DNA of 7,453 nucleotides from Planctomycetota bacterium (GTDB lineage Bacteria > Planctomycetota > MHYJ01 > WSZJ01 > JACPWG01), in the NCBI GenBank assembly GCA_016220045.1, contig JACRIP010000697.1, positions 1 through 7,453 of the forward strand, written 5' to 3'. Position numbers and translations under genes: made by a program. A model generated the notes under the pieces. The model made no database searches, was not told the origin of the DNA, and worked only from the letters and a program-made list of their open reading frames with translations. Below are positions 4,795-7,453 of the stretch, piece after piece (the stretch's first letter is position 1; every line of letters starts with the position of its first letter).

Positions 4795-7453
4795 AGCGCT
4801 TGCGCGCCGCGAGTTTGAAGAGCTCCTTGTCCTCGGCCAGCCGTTCCGCGACCTCCGGGGCGATCTGCCCGGCGCCCACCAGCTCCAGCAGCGCATCGTC
4901 CAGGGCGCGGGAACCGGTCTGCGCGCTCGCGCGCAGCGCCTGCGGAATCTGCTCGAGCCGGCCGCCATGGATCAGCTCGCACACCTCCGGCGTGTTGAGC
5001 AGGACTTCGGCGGCGAGCGCCCGCCGCTTGCCCGTCTTGGTCGGCAACAGGTGCTGCACCACCACGGCGCGCAGCGCCTGGGAGACCTGGCCGCGCGCCC
5101 AGGCATCGCGGCCGGCCCCGAAGCCGTCGATCAGCCGCCGCAGTCCGGCGAGCGCGCTCCGTGTCGGCAGCGCCGCGAGAATGAGGATGCCGCCGCGCGC
5201 CGCCGAAAGCGCCAGCTCCGCGGTCTCCTGATCGGGAATTTCACTGAGCACGACGGCATCGGGCGCTTCCTGGATCGCCCCGCGCAGGCCGGCGGCGAAG
5301 CTCGCCGTGTGCCGGCCGACCTCGCGCTGCGAGATCAGGCAATTCTTCGCCGTATGGATGAACTCGATCGGCTTTTCGATCGTCACGACGTGCCCGCGCC
5401 GCTCGCGATTCATCTGGTCCACGAGCGCGGCCAGCGTCGTACTGCGGCCCGAGCCGCTGCCGCCGGTCACGAGCACCAGGCCCTGCGGCAGCGCCGCCAG
5501 CCTGGCCACCGCCGCCGGCAGGCCCAACTCCTGCGCCGCGGGCGCCCGCGCCGGAATGGCGTGGAACACGGTCCCCACGCCGCGCCGATCGCGGAAGACC
5601 TGCACGCGGAAGCGCCCGACGTCCGGATGCTCGAAGCCGACCAGGGCGTCGCCGCCGGCGAGGAAACGCTGCTGCTCTTCGACCGGAAGAATCGCCGCGG
5701 CGAAGCGTTCCATCTCTTCGGGGAAGAGCGCGGGATGCTGGATCTGGGTCAACTCGCCATGCAGGCGCAGGTAGGGTTTCACGGCGGAGCGGATGTGCAC
5801 GTCGCTGGCGCCGGCGCCGCGCCCGCCGCGCAGGATGCCGATCAGCTTGGCACGGTCCGCGTCGGTCGGCGCCGCCAGGCTGGTGGGGCGAATCGAACTG
5901 AGGATCGGCGGCGCCGCCTCCTTTTCGTCCATCGGCGCCACCCAGACCGGCAGGTCCGCCGCGGCGTCGGCCGGCACCGTCGGGAAGGCGACCGGGGCGG
6001 GTGCGGGTGCGGACGGCGGGGCCGGAGCCGGGGCCGGCGCCGGGGCCGGCGTGAGCGTCACAAACTCGGGCGGAGCGGAGGTCGGCTCCGTGGGAGGCGG
6101 CGCCGCGGCGCCCTCCTCCAGGCCCACGTCCCGGATTTCGATCAGACCGAAATCGTCGAGATCCATCTCGTCGATGTCGGCCGACTCCGGGCCTTTTTCG
6201 GGCCGGTTCGACGGGGGTGCAGCCACGGGGGAGGGCTCCTCGATCGTGGGGAAGAAAGGCGCAGCTTCGGGACTTGGGCTCGATACCAGGTATTCACCCG
6301 AATCTCCCCGCCCGCCGAGAGGCGCGGGCGCGGGCGCTGAAACGGGCGTGGGGCCGGGCGCGGGCGGAGCCGGAGTCGCCGGCGCTTCCGCTTCCCGGTC
6401 CAGGTCCACCTCCGGTGCGGCCGGGGCAGGGACCGGCGCGGTCGCGGCCGCCGGCGTCTCGCGCTTGCGACCGAACAACGCATCGGTGATCTTCCCGAGG
6501 GTCGGGAGGAATCCTCCGCCGCGTGCCGGTTGCGCCTCCGCCGGTACTGCCGGTTCCGGTTCCGGTTCCGCCTCCGGCGCGGGGAGCGGGGTGGGGGCGA
6601 GACCTGCGGTCGCCGCGGGTGCAGCCGGCGTCGGCGGAGCGAGCGGCACCGCCGCCGTCGCCGGCTCCGGCGTGGGCTCGTCGAGCGGTCCAAACTCCTC
6701 CATCGATACGCCCAGGGGTTCGTCTGCCGGCGGCGGGGAAGGCGCAGGCGCAGGCGGCGGCGCGCCCGGGAAGGACGAAGGCGCACCGGCCGGGCCCTCC
6801 GCCCGCGCGGCGGCGGGTTCGCCGGGCGCAGGCTCCAACGCCAGCAGGTCATCGAACGGACTCACGGCCGACAGGTCGGCGGGAGGGGCCGCGGCGGCGG
6901 GCGGGAGCGCAGCCGACAGGCTCTCTTCGCGGCCCTCGCCCGGTGACGCGGGGGTGGAGAACGGTGCGAACGCGGGTGCCGCGGGACGGGCGGGGGAGGC
7001 GAGCGGAATGACCGCGCCGACCACGCGCTCCTTGCGCTCGGCCCCGGCCAGCAGCCAGGGCGGAGGAGGCGCGGCCGCGTCCACGAAGGGCGAGGCTTCG
7101 ACCGGAACCGCAGCCTCCGCCGCGTTCGGCGCGGCGAGCTCCACGCCGGCAGGAGCGGGAGGCAGAAGGGGGAGCTCCGGGCCCGCGCCGGCAGGCGCAC
7201 CGGTGGGCGCACCGGTGGGCGCCTCCAGCGCGACGGGCACTGGGGCAGATACCGGAGCGGAGGTCTCGGACGCCGCCAGCAGCCACGGCGGCGGGGCCGG
7301 CGCCGCCGGCTCGTCGGCGCCGCCCGCGAGCCAGGGCGGCAGGTCGAGCGGTGCGGGCGCTTCCGGCGCGGCGTCGGGTTCGGTCGCGGCGGGAGCGATC
7401 GCGGCGGGAGCGGGGAGTTGGGTGGCGGCAGCGGGCTCCGTTTCGGGGGCGGG
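4793..7453 (-). CDS. PilT-family ATPase relative with a very long Pro/Ala-rich N-terminal region (5' end outside window)
   Basis: The frame is open from the window edge to the TAG at 4795-4793, giving 886 residues with the true start missing. A GTG at 7240 lies inside the open frame and is not a credible start. Residues about 1-530, counted from the first in-window codon, are Pro/Ala/Glu-rich and probably disordered, with short conserved-looking islands. These include three PPWL copies, FLPTLGKITDALFGRKRE (6458-6511) and an acidic stretch near 6113-6181. From about 5860 downward comes a PilT-like core: ASDVHI, RFRVQVF, Walker A GGSGSGRSTT with Arg (5444-5446) for the catalytic Lys, and IEKPIE with Lys (5372-5374) for the Asp-box Asp. 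QREVG and the Walker B-region Glu (5240-5242) are kept. The His box is AALPT, with Pro (5165-5167) for His. It is probably an inner-membrane-associated cytoplasmic protein with a regulatory or scaffolding role in a pilus or secretion system; that role is inferred. The compact paralogue follows. Confidence 0.88.
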   Translation of the reverse strand, partial: PAPETEPAAATQLPAPAAIAPAATEPDAAPEAPAPLDLPPWLAGGADEPAAPAPPPWLLAASETSAPVSAPVPVALEAPTGAPTGAPAGAGPELPLLPPAPAGVELAAPNAAEAAVPVEASPFVDAAAPPPPWLLAGAERKERVVGAVIPLASPARPAAPAFAPFSTPASPGEGREESLSAALPPAAAAPPADLSAVSPFDDLLALEPAPGEPAAARAEGPAGAPSSFPGAPPPAPAPSPPPADEPLGVSMEEFGPLDEPTPEPATAAVPLAPPTPAAPAATAGLAPTPLPAPEAEPEPEPAVPAEAQPARGGGFLPTLGKITDALFGRKRETPAAATAPVPAPAAPEVDLDREAEAPATPAPPAPGPTPVSAPAPAPLGGRGDSGEYLVSSPSPEAAPFFPTIEEPSPVAAPPSNRPEKGPESADIDEMDLDDFGLIEIRDVGLEEGAAAPPPTEPTSAPPEFVTLTPAPAPAPAPAPPSAPAPAPVAFPTVPADAAADLPVWVAPMDEKEAAPPILSSIRPTSLAAPTDADRAKLIGILRGGRGAGASDVHIRSAVKPYLRLHGELTQIQHPALFPEEMERFAAAILPVEEQQRFLAGGDALVGFEHPDVGRFRVQVFRDRRGVGTVFHAIPARAPAAQELGLPAAVARLAALPQGLVLVTGGSGSGRSTTLAALVDQMNRERRGHVVTIEKPIEFIHTAKNCLISQREVGRHTASFAAGLRGAIQEAPDAVVLSEIPDQETAELALSAARGGILILAALPTRSALAGLRRLIDGFGAGRDAWARGQVSQALRAVVVQHLLPTKTGKRRALAAEVLLNTPEVCELIHGGRLEQIPQALRASAQTGSRALDDALLELVGAGQIAPEVAERLAEDKELFKLAARKR
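7195..7218 (-). repeat. 12-base in-frame tandem repeat, two copies
   Basis: GCGCACCGGTGG occurs twice head to tail (7195-7206 and 7207-7218), with a partial third copy following. It encodes repeated APTG units in the disordered region of the long PilT-like protein. The likely origin is replication slippage. Confidence 0.7.

Noticed and set aside
4056..4982. Minus-strand frame spanning the junction of the two PilT-like genes
   Set aside because: It overlaps both real genes in a different frame and yields Gly/Ala/Arg-rich sequence without motifs.
5995..6060. PAPAPAP-encoding low-complexity DNA as a mobile repeat or CRISPR-like array
   Set aside because: The repetition is codon-level (GCC-CCG alternation) within one open reading frame, with no regular unit plus spacer structure.
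4784..6340. Plus-strand open frame of 518 residues opposite the long PilT-like gene
   Set aside because: It is an antisense shadow with Arg/Gln/Gly/His-rich composition and no recognisable domain. The opposite strand encodes conserved PilT motifs across the same bases.

Overview
The window is strongly GC-rich with frequent G or C at third codon positions. It carries six protein genes, all on the minus strand, so the reading order is from high to low coordinates. The gene content is a multiheme c-type cytochrome, a Tat-exported ferredoxin-like subunit, an NrfD-type membrane protein and type IV pilus ATPase relatives. This points to a Gram-negative respiratory bacterium with a periplasm, for example an Acidobacteriota- or Myxococcota/Desulfobacterota-like lineage. 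That assignment is inference from gene content and composition only; the sequence does not fix the taxon. There are no rRNA, tRNA, CRISPR or insertion-sequence signatures.

Region 1 (7453 down to 3620) holds two PilT/PilU-family ATPase genes in tandem. The first enters the window already open. It has more than 530 residues of Pro/Ala-rich, probably disordered sequence ahead of a PilT-like core. The second is a compact 353-residue protein. Both have Arg where the Walker A Lys should be, and both have lost the His-box histidines. Each has a different additional lesion: Asp-box Asp to Lys in the first, Walker B Glu to Asp in the second. They look like a pair of diverged, perhaps non-hydrolysing or regulatory, relatives of the pilus retraction motor.

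Region 2 (3619 to 3134) is a 486-base non-coding stretch. It contains a dense run of eleven G-tracts on the plus strand, an isolated A8/T8 tract and short dyads. It presumably carries the control region of the next operon, but no convincing promoter consensus can be read.

Region 3 (3133 to 328) is a tightly packed three-gene operon: an octaheme cytochrome c, a four-cluster [4Fe-4S] protein with a twin-arginine signal, and an NrfD-family quinol-interacting membrane protein. The stop/start junctions overlap by 1 and 4 bases. Together they should form a membrane complex moving electrons between the quinone pool and periplasmic hemes. The subunit set resembles NrfBCD, DsrJOP-like and Geobacter Cbc (CbcSTU-type) modules. 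No molybdopterin or other catalytic subunit is present in the window.

Region 4 (221 to 1) is the start of an unrecognised gene with a charged, coiled-coil-like N-terminus and a good ribosome binding site. It is cut by the window edge. It lies 106 bases after the NrfD gene and may belong to the same transcript.
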